The position numbers and the translations under genes are program-made. From positions 9,534 through 73,533 of the forward strand of contig VZRZ01003058.1 of NCBI GenBank assembly GCA_013398175.1: 64,000 nt of DNA, read 5' to 3'. The stretch's first letter is position 1. Each line of letters opens with the position of its first letter. Origin of the DNA: Climacteris rufus (Eukaryota > Chordata > Aves > Passeriformes > Climacteridae). Below, piece by piece: positions 13,151-24,530 of this stretch. The notes under the pieces are model-generated. The model was not told where the DNA came from. It did no database searches and saw only the letters and a list, made by a program, of their open reading frames with translations.

Positions 13151-16100
13151 AACAAAGGTATAGGCGTAAACTGATGAATGATCATCTTTATTCTCAACAG
13201 AAATAGACTGACAGAGATTTTGAGTCACAAAATTGATCGGTGATGCAACGATCAGATGAGATCATAGATAATATTCTAAACTGCAAATAACTTATTATTA
13301 GAGCATGGAGAGCTCCATAAGATACTGTATAACTTGGAGACTCAAAGATCATCAAATGGCAGAGCACAATTTAGAAGATGTATATAGTGCCTGATGCAAG
13401 TCTCCACTCTGAGTATTCTGTTCAGGATTTCCTGTGCTTATTTTGAGCTGTGACCATAACAAGTAGCTGACTTCCTTGCATTTTATACTAGCTATGGTAA
13501 TGAGAATAAAGTGTTAGCTAGAAAGAGTTGTCAAAACGTTCAAGTGTGGGCTGTTAAAAACATATTCAAGCGGATCAGCTGAAGGCTTTCATGCTACATT
13601 GTGCCTACTCAAAAGCACATTGTAACCGTGATGATATATATTTTCACAAAAATATTTCTACATTGCTCTTTTCATTTCTGAAGTATATTGCATTTCATAA
13701 ATAAAAAAATAGGTGGAACAAATTTTAAACATTGTGTTTGAAAAAGTATAGTGCACATATTAGTATGAAGTTATAAGTTTTCAAAAATGAAAATTATGAA
13801 AGCTGTATAAAGCACTTCCAAAGTTGAAGTTACTGTTGAGTTTAGTGATCACTGACAAATATGAAAAGGGCCTATCATTATTTCATTGTTAGGGAAATAT
13901 CATAACTGAAGTCAACTATCACATGAAATTTACAAAACAGAATACTATATGATGTACCATGTGTATATATATCTATATATATAATTTTTATTTTTTATTC
14001 AGCAGAGTAGGAGAGAAAGAAGAGACAATATTCAGCCACTAATGCAATGAACTGGGTTGTGATTCCTCATATACCTGAAGTTATGGTCTACAAGAATAGC
14101 TAAAAGTAAGTGTCAGGACAGGGGCCAGCATAGAACAGTGTCATGAAAGGAATTTGCTCACCCTTAAGGAAATAGAATGAATGAAAGGGAATTTGTACAG
14201 GGGTTCATTCAGTGCTTGGACTATAACACAAGCTCTATGAAATAACAGCTATCTACATATTCACACCAACATGATGCCATATGCATTCTTATAGACACAT
14301 ATGCAACCTTAGGACATAAAAAAAATTAAAAATAAAAATATTAGTAATATTAAGGCATAAAAATCTGTACACCTAAATTTGGTGTTTCTGATGTAGTATG
14401 TAACCACTCTCAGCCTTATAAAGTATTGCTGATATGGTTACCTAGCTGTAAATAATCTTGCTCCCTGATGGTTAAATATAGGTTACCTCAGTAAATTACT
14501 GGACCTTGTTATCCTTACTTTAGCCTTGACTGCCCTATGCATCTCTAATCAATACCAAGACATGTCAGGAACTGCAAGTAGAGCAGGCTATTATGTAAAA
14601 GTTTTTGCACTGTCTTCTTAAAGTTATCAAACTATAACAGCAAAAGATCTCGTTTTAACACATAATCTTAAATCTAACAATTTCTGAGACAGAAATCTGC
14701 TTAGTGGCAGTGTGTTAAGTGACACACAAATGGAAAAGGTTTGAAAAGAGAATTCTTCATACACCCATTTTGTTTTTGTTAGGGAAGTGCATTACAAATA
14801 GCAGCACAATTTGAGAGAAGACAAGGAAAATGGAAGGCATCAGAAGAGAGAAAATCTTGTTTAAACAAGAGAAGCATATGCAAACCTTGTATAAATTCAA
14901 AATAAATAAAGGATGAGAAGCCTGTCCAAAAGTCCTATCCAAAACCACATCTGACATTTCTTCTTTTGTTTAGGATCCTTTGCTGATTTGACTTTTTGAT
15001 GTGGACTGATACACTTTATGTTTGTTTAATATTGGTTTTTTCTTTGTAAGATATAAGTAAAACTTCAAAATATACATTAAGACTTTAAAATCATCAAAAC
15101 ATCATGCAGAATGACAAAAATATAATTTTTTAAAAAGCATTGTGATACATGATATTTACATAAAGTGATCATATTAAACTCCACAAAGGTTTTGAAGTTC
15201 TGTGTGTTAGTACTGTATAAAGAACCTTAACCCTGGCATAAAGCTGGATTTGGTAAATTTATTAGTACAAATTTAGTATTACTTTCTGGTGTAATGTATG
15301 ATACATATTGATTTTATTACACTGTTTTAGAGGCCAAATAATTTTAAAAAAAGTAAGACAAAATTTTTAAAACTTCAAATATAAAAGCATTCTTCAAAGA
15401 AGAAAATTAAGAGTCAAGTTAGAATAAACAACTGACACACAGAAAATTTAGTAACCTGTTTCAATTCAAAATTTGCCTTCTAATACAGCATGGCTTTTCA
15501 AAAGTTGGCTTACATCTTACAGTAGCACGGTCATGTATTTCATAAAATTAGACAAAACATTAGTTAAGGAACTGTGTGAAAAATTGTAATCCAAATACAT
15601 GTTCTGCAATAAATGCTTTTAATTTTCAATCTGTTTTTTATCCACTATTCCTGAGTGGCAAACTCATAAATGCTTAAATGAATTATACTAGTGCATAGGA
15701 CACTAGGAAAAAGAAGAAAAAGAAAGTGGGAGGGGAAAGAAAGGAGGGGCAAAAGAAAAGCAGAAAACCCAACACCCAAAGAGTGTCAACAGATTCCATA
15801 TAAAGTGGGTTTTTTTGCAGGAAAACTAAAGGATTCACAGAAAAACAGGGAGGGAGCCATGAAAAGTCTGTAATAGATTTTGTGGGGTTTCTTTATTTTC
15901 TTGTGTTTTGATGAATAACAAATGAAAGATTAAAGGTAATCTTGATAGCTGCACAGCAATTGCATACCAATGTAGGTCAAAGAGATAGTAAAGTTGCACA
16001 TATCAGCTTCAGTGAGGCCCAAGGTTTTACACAACTATGGACTTTGTAGGCAACATTACTCTAGTTTCCAGTCAGTGCAAGTTGAACATTTAAAAGTATG

Positions 16101-17035
16101 TACAGGTAACATTTTTAGTACTGATGCAATCAGCACTTAGGTACCTTCCTGAGTTTGCAAACCCAAGATCTTAACAGAGAAATTAAAAAAACCACATGAG
16201 CAATTTCCAACTCCCATTTCAGCTAGATTTTGAGTAGACATATATATCTATTGTAAGAGTTAGATACGGTTGCAGGGAAAAAAATACTTCCTTCATGTAG
16301 TTTAAACCAAATCAGGAGTAAAGCAGTTTACTGACTTTTTAATGGCATATAATTAACTGCCAGTCTATGAACCATATATTCTTCTTCAAAATCTGCAATA
16401 AAAGGGGTAAGTCACAATAATTGGTGACTAAGAATTGTTAATAAATACCTACAGTCATCTAAACAGCCTTCTATAACTAATTGACTATAGAAGTTTTAAC
16501 CAGACACTGAGTTACGTGAGCACAGACATGGTCTCACATGATGTCCACACCTTAAAAAAAAAAAAAAAAAAAGAAAGACTTTGTGACATTAAAGAGAAAG
16601 AAGTTCAGTTTCCAGAAGCAGATATTAGCTGAGTAGGACATTTGGTTCTTGGAATATGTTACAACTATGTTTTACATTTTGAGAGTTAGGTGTCATCTGA
16701 GTAAGACTTTTCAAGGTTATAAGTAACTGAATTCCTATGGTTATTACTCCCTTAGTTATGACACAGACCTTGCTCTGAGTAGGGGATGTGTCAATATCCT
16801 TTGAATATGAAACTGTGCAAATAGTGGCAATGTATGTTGATTGTTAGTATGCTTTCTTTCCCCAAGAATAATCTCCTGCTCAGTGTTCAAATTCAGCCAC
16901 AGACAAATGTCAGTACTGGAATAATTTACAGAGTGATTTGTTTACCAAACCTGAGCAAAAGGAAACATGTTAGATGTCCTATTGTAGCTGAAATATCTGC
17001 CTGGGGCTGTCAGGAATGATCTGTCTATTGGAGGT

Positions 17036-17290
17036 TGTGGTTGGTTGACCCTGGTTGCATGCCAGGTGCCCACCAAAGCCGCTGTATGAGTCTCTTCCTC
17101 AGCTGGGCAGGGGAGACAAAATAGAACAAAAGGCTCATGAGTTGAGTTAAGGACAGGGAGAAATTACTCACCAGTTGCTGTTGCAGGCAAAAGAGACTCA
17201 GCATGGGGAAATTAATTAAATTTCCTACTGATCAAATCAGAATAGGGTAAAGACAAATAAAACCAAACCTTAAAATACCTTCCCCCCAAA
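17036..17290 (+). mobile_element. ERVL-like LTR fragment, 5' part
   Basis: It starts at the LTR-like 5' end TGTGGTTGGTTGACCCTGG and continues with GCCAGGTGCCCACCAAAGCC, TCCTCAGCTGGGCAGGGGAG and AAGGACAGGGAGAAATTACTCACC. The same family is present in reverse at 27245-27406, sharing the first two blocks closely. I recognise this as a common avian LTR type, usually assigned to the ERVL group; the assignment is from memory of the family. The 3' part is missing, and the fragment runs straight into a CR1 piece. Confidence 0.7.
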
Positions 17291-17395
17291 CCTCTTCTGC
17301 CAGCTCCCTTAGTACTCTTGGGTGAATTCCATCCAACCCCATAGACTTGTGAATGTCTAGGTGGAGTAACAAGTCACTAATCATTTACCCTAGAA
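17288..17395 (-). mobile_element. CR1 LINE fragment from the reverse-transcriptase region
   Basis: Read on the minus strand, 17288-17390 encodes a short stretch with the CR1 ORF2 signature HKSMGLDGIHPRVLRELAE, which precedes the reverse-transcriptase core. The equivalent segment in the large CR1 lies near 62098-62170. Only about 100 bp remain, so it is an internal fragment, not a 3' end. It abuts the LTR fragment at 17036-17290; the junction suggests deletion or a rearranged old insertion. Confidence 0.75.
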
Positions 17396-17921
17396 TTATG
17401 CAGTTTTCATTCTTTGGGAATATTTTCAAAGTTAATAAGGCATCAATTCATGGACAAAATTACACAATGTTGCAAATAAAAGAAGAGTAAGAGCATTTTA
17501 GGTTTGCCCACATAATCAGAAAATGATATGTTGCCATTTTTTTTTCATCTGTAATCTCACCAAAATTTATATTTTACTAAAAATCATGCGTAATTTTTCT
17601 TCATATTTAAAGTGTCTTCCTGTATGAATAATGACCCCTCAAATCACCACATGGAGTTATTAGGAGATATTTAAGTAAATTATTTTACTTGTGTGAGAGC
17701 ATAATTGGATTGCTATTTATTGAATTATCATGAAAAAAGGAAATTTTCCTTCTAAATGGGGATTTATCTGGTTTTATTCTTTTGTGGCAAAATTTTACAA
17801 ATTTTATCTCTGAGTCCTAACAACATGTCACTGTGAAGAGATACCAAAATTAAACTACTTGCTTTATTGACCCTAGAACAATCTCAATTTTGGCTGAAGT
17901 ATAGTTCTTTTGTGGAAAAAC
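17396..17921. other. AT-rich spacer, nothing recognised
   Basis: No gene or repeat family recognised. A small hairpin AAGGAAATTTTCCTT-type palindrome is present near 17738-17752. Confidence 0.5.
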
Positions 17922-19293
17922 ACCCATGTTGTGGGTTGAAAATAACTCATGAATAAATTATCTGAAGGTTTATGATTGAGAATAAAGATTTGTGAGAGAC
18001 ATATTTTGAAGCAAACACCAGGCTTAGTTTAAAACTATAAACTACTTTATTAACAGAATTAGAAAAATAAAATTTAAGTAACAAAACAAGTATAAAGCAC
18101 CTTCATTTTCTCCCTTCCCATTCACAGTTTTCATTTCTTTACCAAACATGCAGGGATACACATATGGAGGAAAGTTACTTTGTTATACTACGGAATGCCT
18201 TTTTCTGCAGGGAAATATAACTTTCTTTACTGTGTTTTAACGGTGCACGAGGTAGCATTCTGTCCGACCTGCTACCAGGTAAAAACCCTCCCACAAATGA
18301 ATGCAGTCATCCCAAGAACTGACTCTGTGTGGGCCAGGAGTTCATGAGGTATAATTTTAAGGATGAGATGCTCTAAGGTCGAAAGCAAAGGCTCTCTTTT
18401 TTTCCCTCTCTTCTTCTGTCTCTAGCATTAAGGGTCTTTGTTTAAGTATTTCATTTGCCCAGTAGATCTCCCTCTCTCTACATCCCCCCATGCATCTCAT
18501 GAATTATAGGGAAAAAACAGTTCAATTTACTGTAATTTTACCACAGCCTGAAGGAAGGGATCCAGTTCCAATATCTGAGTCTCCCCTCCTCCTCCATCGA
18601 ACATGGTGTCTTCCATGTGCTCCTTCTCTCACGATCACTTCTTTTTCTCCAAACAAAAGGGAGAAAATAAAAGGGGAAATAACTTGTTGCTCCAATCACC
18701 AAAGTTAATAAGCTTTTTAGCAGTCTAAGAGAAACTTCAGCGAGATCTTTGCAGCGTCGAGAAAGTCAATTCAGTCCAGACTTTATGTCAGGGAATTGTT
18801 CCATGCTTTTGCTGCCATCCATGTGGCCTCCCGCCGCTGCCATGTGGCAGTGTCCATTGCTGCAGGTGCTACCAGCATCATGCTGGGTGTAGAGAGAAAT
18901 TTCTGCTGCCACCAGCTCTGCTTCTTTGCTTGTAGTGCGGCTTGTGAGAAAAGTGACTATATAAAATAAAGTTCACCGCAAGCCAGATGGAAGTAGCTTA
19001 GCTGCTGTGTACTTGAGCCTGGCAGGGGCCCGACTGCAGGCCTTCACACCGCCCCAGCCCAGCTTGCTCCCGCCATTTCTCCCTTCCCATAGGGAACATG
19101 GAAAACAACTGGTTGTAAGGCCTTCTCCTGGATGTTGCAAAGAGCGAAACTTGAGCTGTTTATTGGGTTTGGGGTATGTCAATCTTTGGAGCTCTATAGG
19201 ACTGACTCTTGTTGCAAAAAAACATTCCTAGGGCTCTGCCCCTCCCCATCAATCTCAAAGGAAAAACTATCACATGTAAACCAGCACAACCCA
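17922..19293 (-). mobile_element. Solo LTR, 1362 bp, minus strand, with 5-bp target duplication
   Basis: The LTR spans 17927-19288. On the minus strand it starts TGTGCTGGTTTACATG and ends CCCACAACA, so it has the canonical TG...CA termini. It is flanked by the direct repeat ACCCA at 17922-17926 and 19289-19293, a perfect 5-bp target-site duplication. Five base pairs is the size usual for ERVL-type (class III) elements. On the minus strand a polyadenylation hexamer AATAAA lies at 18051-18046. The interior is mosaic, GC-rich around 18820-19180 and AT-rich elsewhere. It contains no gag, pol or env remnant, so it is a solo LTR from LTR-LTR recombination. Short open frames inside it are not genes. 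Confidence 0.88.
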
Positions 19294-20354
19294 TTATAAG
19301 ATTAAAGTATTAATTCTAAGTGGGTTTTTTAACTCACACCCTTCCCCTCCCCCGCCTCATTTTTTCACTTTCAGAGCTTATATACCACTACAAGTATTCC
19401 CATTTTTCATATTATTTTATGACTAAATCTACTGTTTGCTATTGATTTTATTCATAGCTCCTGCATGCAATCCTGCTTCAAAAAGAATACACATTTTTAA
19501 TGGGATTTAAAGAAAATCACAGATCCAGTTTGAATCTATTTCAACATACTCTTTGCTCATCTTTTAATATTTAAAGGTCAAGCAAGAAATATTATTCAGT
19601 ACAGCCTGTATATTTTCCATTTCTGCAAAGTCTCAGAAAAAGAAAAAGTAATTAAATTAAAGTGAGAAGAGTCAATAAAAAATATTGAAGAGCCTGAGGA
19701 GACATAAGTTCAAAGAATAACAATCAGGACAAAAGAAAAGAAATAGGCTTAATAAAGAATTCCTTAGCATGAAGAATTAGAAGGAATATGCAATCCTTTT
19801 TAGCTACAGGAAGTACTATAACAAAACAACAGTATACAAACCCAGAATCAGATACATGAAAACATATGCTTATTTCAGAGGTCTTTTTCTATTACTTTAC
19901 TAATGTGAAAGGTTAAACATATATTTAAACATACATTTAAATATACATTATTACTGTTTATTTCTGTAAGTCATTAAGGAAAGCAAATACTCTCTGAATT
20001 TATTTTTAACCCTTTATCATAGAAATGAGGAGCATAAAGTCAGAGCTTCACAAGAATTGGAGTTTGGTTTGTTGTTTTTTTTCCCTAACTATAAAAAGCA
20101 ATATGTGCTAGGTAACATTCATGAACTTGTATCCTGTAATAATTTTTCCTTATAACATTTAATAAATTGACTGAAGCAGGTGTTGCCACTGTTTACATAG
20201 CTTGGGTGATGAGACTATTTAGACACTATATAATATAAGGAGGGTAATGGTGATAGCACACAGACTGTTCTCACCCTCCCTGCCAACAAAGATTTATTTG
20301 CCTTTAATTTATTGAGGACATTTCTGATTGTCTTCAGACTAAGGTCTGAATGTA
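19294..20354. other. AT-rich spacer, nothing recognised
   Basis: No gene, RNA or repeat family recognised in this kilobase. Confidence 0.5.
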
Positions 20355-20580
20355 TAGCACCCCACATATGGTCTCACCAGTACTGAGCAGTCAGGAAGGA
20401 CCACAGTGTCTGCCTGCTGCCAACACAGCCTAACACAGGCCATCATGCTATTGCTTTCCTTTCCATGAGGGTGCTTTGCTGGACTATGGTTGGCTTGTCC
20501 ACCACAATCTCAAGGTCCTCCTCTGCAAAGCTGTTTCGTTAAGCTGGTTGGCCTCCAGTGTGCATTGGTGACAGTAAGGA
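20355..20580 (-). mobile_element. CR1 LINE fragment (ORF2 C-terminal region)
   Basis: The minus strand matches the part of CR1 ORF2 downstream of the reverse transcriptase. The plus-strand blocks GGTCTCACCAGTACTGAGCAG, CCTGCTGCCAACAC and CAATCTCAAGGTCCTCCTCTG are degenerate reverse complements of segments found near 63050-63190 in the large CR1. It is strongly diverged, without an open frame, and lacks the 3' octamer end. Confidence 0.7.
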
Positions 20581-20824
20581 GTTATGAAAAGGCTCAGTTT
20601 CTCTCACTTCCCAATAATAAGGGCCTATAGCAACTATTGGATCATTAAAGTCTGTGTTATCCCTGTATGCCATTTCTACCTGCCCATATTAAAAAGATAC
20701 ATTAAAAACACTGGTTTTCTTTGGGAATTTCTCTTCCTTTCTCTTAAAAAAAATTAGCAACTGAAAATTTCTGACAGAGATTTCTGACCCTTTCCTGTCA
20801 CTCCTAAACATGTGTGCAAAGAAT

Positions 20825-21268
20825 GACAACAAAGATGGTGGAAGGACTGCCCAGCATTACTTATGAGGAGTGGCTGAGGCTATTAAATTTGTTCAGCTAA
20901 GATGAGGGGAGCCTGAGGGGTGAACTCATCACTGTCTACAATTTCCTCATGAGGCAGACCAAGGGAGGGAGGTACTGATCACATCTCTCTGCTGTCCAGT
21001 GATAGGGTGTGAGGGAATGGCTCAAAGCTGTATCAGATGAAATAGATTGGAATTTAGGAAAAAGGTCTTCACTGAGAGAGTGGTCAAGCACTGGAAAACT
21101 CCTCAGGGAAGCGGTCAAGGCCACAAGCTTGTCACTCTTCAGGAAGCATTTGGACAATGTTTTTAGATGCATGGTTTAACTTTTAGGTTGCTATGTGTGA
21201 AGTCAGGAGTTAGAGTGAATTTTTGTGGGTCCCTTCCAACTCAGGATAACCTATGATTCTATGATTCT
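20825..21268 (+). mobile_element. CR1 LINE fragment, 3' end
   Basis: A plus-strand CR1 tail. It includes TACTTATGAGGAGTGGCTGAGG, the CATCACTGTCTACAATTTCCTC block, GAGTGGTCAAGCACTGGAAAA, TTTGTGGGTCCCTTCCAACTC, and ends with two copies of ATTCTATG at about 21252-21268. It lies 245 bp from an oppositely oriented CR1 piece (20355-20580), so the two form an inverted pair. It is old and full of indels. Confidence 0.9.
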
Positions 21269-22307
21269 AATTCTATTTATTGAAGAGAAGGTTTTCTTCT
21301 TTTAATTTCCCATCTGCCTAATTGAACTGCATTTTGATTAAGCTCACAGAAAGAGTATGTGATTTTGTGGAGGAGGGTTACAAAATTACCAAAGAAGGAC
21401 ATAGCAATGAAATTTAGGAGCAAATTTTTTACTTAACACTCCTAGAGGAAAGTTTTCCTGAATCCAAGATAATATGCAATTGTTGCCAGCTTGAGTAATT
21501 TTCCTATGTTTTTCTGATCTTATATGCCAACATTGATGTTTTCACACTTTAATTATGTTGTCCTCTGATGACAATAGTTCCTAAATAGGTTGAAATAACT
21601 ATTACATTTACTTGAACTTCAAACGTATTGTTTAATTTTAATTTTGATTTCAGCTTGATTACTGCACTTATTAACCAGTAATTTATATAGTAATATGTCG
21701 TAAATTGCCTTAAGAATGCACCTGCTTATGGGAATGTTTACTTGTTTTTAATTTGTAATTACATCTGTAAGTACTACTTACTTTGTCCTATTGCAAAAAG
21801 TGTAATTAATTCTGATAAAGTAGATAATTTGGAAGTACTTAACAGTGTTTAAAACTTAAGTCATAAAACAAATTTATTTAAATTTACTATAAACTACTTT
21901 GGATAGCCTTTATCAGTGGTAGGCAATATGTATTTCTTTCCATCATAATATTACTTTCCAGCTACTAAAACTTCACTATATTTTGAGATATGAATTCAAA
22001 ACATACTGCTTGTCCACATCACCCACATAGCTCATTTACTAAAATGAGCTGCAAATAGTTATAAAAAGGTAATCTTCTTGAAATTATGAAGCTTTTTTTC
22101 TTTTTAAAAGGCATTAATATACTTGTATTTTAGAAAAATATGAGTATCAACATCAGTGAGGGAAGGTCATACAATCACCTATTCTTGCAATAACCCAAAG
22201 ATAGGGAAGACATTTGATTTGGTACTAGAGAAAACTTACTGAGTACTTTTTATGATTTTACTCTTTTGATAATTTTGCAAAAGAAAACAGCTAGAATAAT
22301 TTACAAG

Positions 22308-22330
22308 GCGCTTGTAAATTTAAGTCAAGT
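22308..22330. repeat. Perfect inverted repeat, 10-bp arms, 3-base loop
   Basis: AATTTACAAG at 22308-22317, loop GCG, then CTTGTAAATT at 22321-22330. The arms are exactly complementary. It is too short for a microRNA precursor. Confidence 0.9.
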
Positions 22331-22881
22331 TTCCAACTGCCCTATGTAGCTACTGCTTTTTAAATTATTTTCCTCTCTTTGTATGTAAACTTTATTTCCT
22401 TATGGGCAAATTATGAAGTTACATTTCTAAATTCACAATGAGATACTAAAGCTGTGTTTGCATTTGAAAGATAAATGCTCCAGTTTGTAGCATTTACATT
22501 ACAGCAGTGTTCCTAACATCAGTGTTAACACTACACTAGCTTGCACAGTGTGTGACTAATAAGGAAATTTATTTTGACACAGCAGTTTCCTCAGTGTGTA
22601 TCTTTTCGTAGACTGATGAACTCACATGTACACAGAGTAGCAAACTGCAGCTAAAATACCTAATGAAATCCAAAACCAGACAAAGAAAAAACCTCTTGCA
22701 TTTATATCTAAGTTACAAAAAAAGGATTAAAATCTTCTGTGCATGACACAAATATAAAGAGGTTAATACATGTAGTTTCATAATGCAAATGATCTTAATT
22801 ATCAGGAAAATATTAATTTTGTGGGATTCTGAAATAATTCTATCTTTGTGAAGTTAGGATCTCATCCTCTCCCACGTGAAT

Positions 22882-22904
22882 ATTCCTGAACTTTGTTCAG
22901 GAAT
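22882..22904. repeat. Perfect inverted repeat, 10-bp arms, 3-base loop
   Basis: ATTCCTGAAC at 22882-22891, loop TTT, then GTTCAGGAAT at 22895-22904. The stem is exact. No promoter or terminator context is recognised. Confidence 0.9.
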
Positions 22905-24454
22905 GCCTAAGGGAAGTCTTTGGATTCTACTAAGGACTGCAAAGAAATAATGTGGATTCTTGGTTCCCAAGTGCAAAAAGCAAACTCTTGAATGTTACCA
23001 CTTCTTAATAACAAATAAAGCAGAGAGAGAGATGTTTTAACAGGGCCTGGAGTCTGAGACTACTCCTTTATATGAAAGTTCTCCAAGTACTGATCTACAG
23101 AAAAATATTCTCATAATTTTTCGGTGGTCAACCCCCACTGAATTGTTTCTGTGAAAAGCAAAAGGAATTCAATGAAGGCATTTCTTGAATACCATAATAA
23201 TCTCTAATATACTGACACTTCAGTGCAGATGATTTGCAGTAAAGGCTACATTAAAAAAAACATAATATTTATACTTGTATGTGATTATATGTACAATATA
23301 TATATTCATTTTAGTATTTTAAAACATACAAGAAAATTAGAAACACTATAATCAATGGGGTTTTTTATAAGAAATTTGGTTATTTTTTGAACATATAAAG
23401 AGTTTCTTGGAAAGTACAGCTATCTTTTACTTAGACCCCCAAAGATCACAGTGGATCTTTTCCTTTTCTTCAAATGAGATGCTAATTTACAGAACTAGGA
23501 AGGAGGCATACACTTCTTTGTACCACTTTCTTTCTCTCTCACTTCGATGTTGCATCCACTTTCCTTCTTGGATGTGTTCCTATCCTTCACAGGATGATTG
23601 CAGCATTCCAAAAGACCTGCCACTGGTCACTCCTGAAATTAATAAGTTATCAACATCCTTTTTCTGTATTTTTGAGAACTTCATGGTTGGCATTTCCTCT
23701 ACCCTGAAAAATCTGTTAAAAGTGAACAACTGTTGAACATACAAGCTATTATGCACAGCACTACGGGAATTACAGTGATAAAGAATGTTCGTAAATTAGT
23801 ATATCTTTTCACTTGTCACTGTCTGCATTGTAAAGTACTAACATCTAATTTTTTCTGTATTATTAGTGTAGTATTGCCAAAGAAATGTCCCTGTCAAGTA
23901 CCAGCCAGTCAGAAAGCCTGTGTACAAGAGCTCCTAAATATTTTTTTCTAAATAAAAGCAAAGCTCATATTAAGGGAAAACAACCAAGTTAAGCATTAGC
24001 AAAGCTCTTGTTATTAAAATAATATTTTAAGCAGGCATGAAAAAGGAATGAATATAAAATTGTAATTGTAGAAGGAAGGATAGACTTTACTTAGACTTCC
24101 TTATACATGCCTTCATAATTATGCTGTAGACTTAGTTTACTTGAGCATACAACAAGTCTATATTGAATGAGCTGTAACATCTTGATTCAAATAATATTCA
24201 GGTTTCCCTACTATAGCACAATAGTGATGTTTTTTCATTTCTGACAAAGCAGAACCACACTGGTATTTGTTCATTTTCCCACAGTCCATAATTTAAAAGT
24301 GTCAGACAAACTTCATTGAAGGGTAGATTCGACTGCATTATGATTATAGATATATGCAAAGAGCTGGATGAGAACTACAGGATTCCTAAAAAGGCAGATG
24401 AAAAAGGTGAGTGACCATGTCATTCAAATAAAAAGAACAAAGGTGAAGTAGGGT

Positions 24455-24530
24455 ATCATAGAATATCCTGAGTTGGAAGGGACCCACAAGGAAGATCAAA
24501 GTCCAGCTCCTGGAATGGTCCATGCACAGG
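24455..24530 (-). mobile_element. Short CR1 LINE 3'-end fragment
   Basis: The plus-strand ATCATAGAATATCCTGAGTTGG followed by AAGGGACCCACAAGGAAGATC is the reverse complement of a CR1 3' end. Only about 75 bp remain. Confidence 0.8.

Larger units (their letters stand above)
3187..17035. other. Long AT-rich stretch without recognisable genes or large repeats
   Basis: Almost 14 kb with no CR1, LTR or coding exon that I can recognise; open frames are short and low in complexity. It contains only minor simple sequence: an A/T tract around 7760-7870, short TA runs at 13963-13984, a purine-rich stretch at 15700-15770, a poly(A) run at 16553-16572, and small tandem duplications at 12667-12698 and 13131-13150. 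Conserved non-coding elements cannot be excluded from sequence alone. Confidence 0.55.
21269..24454. other. AT-rich stretch with two short perfect hairpins
   Basis: No gene recognised. Two perfect inverted repeats with 10-bp arms occur at 22308-22330 and 22882-22904 (listed separately). A 109-codon open frame at 23407-23736 has no domain or compositional sign of coding. Confidence 0.5.
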
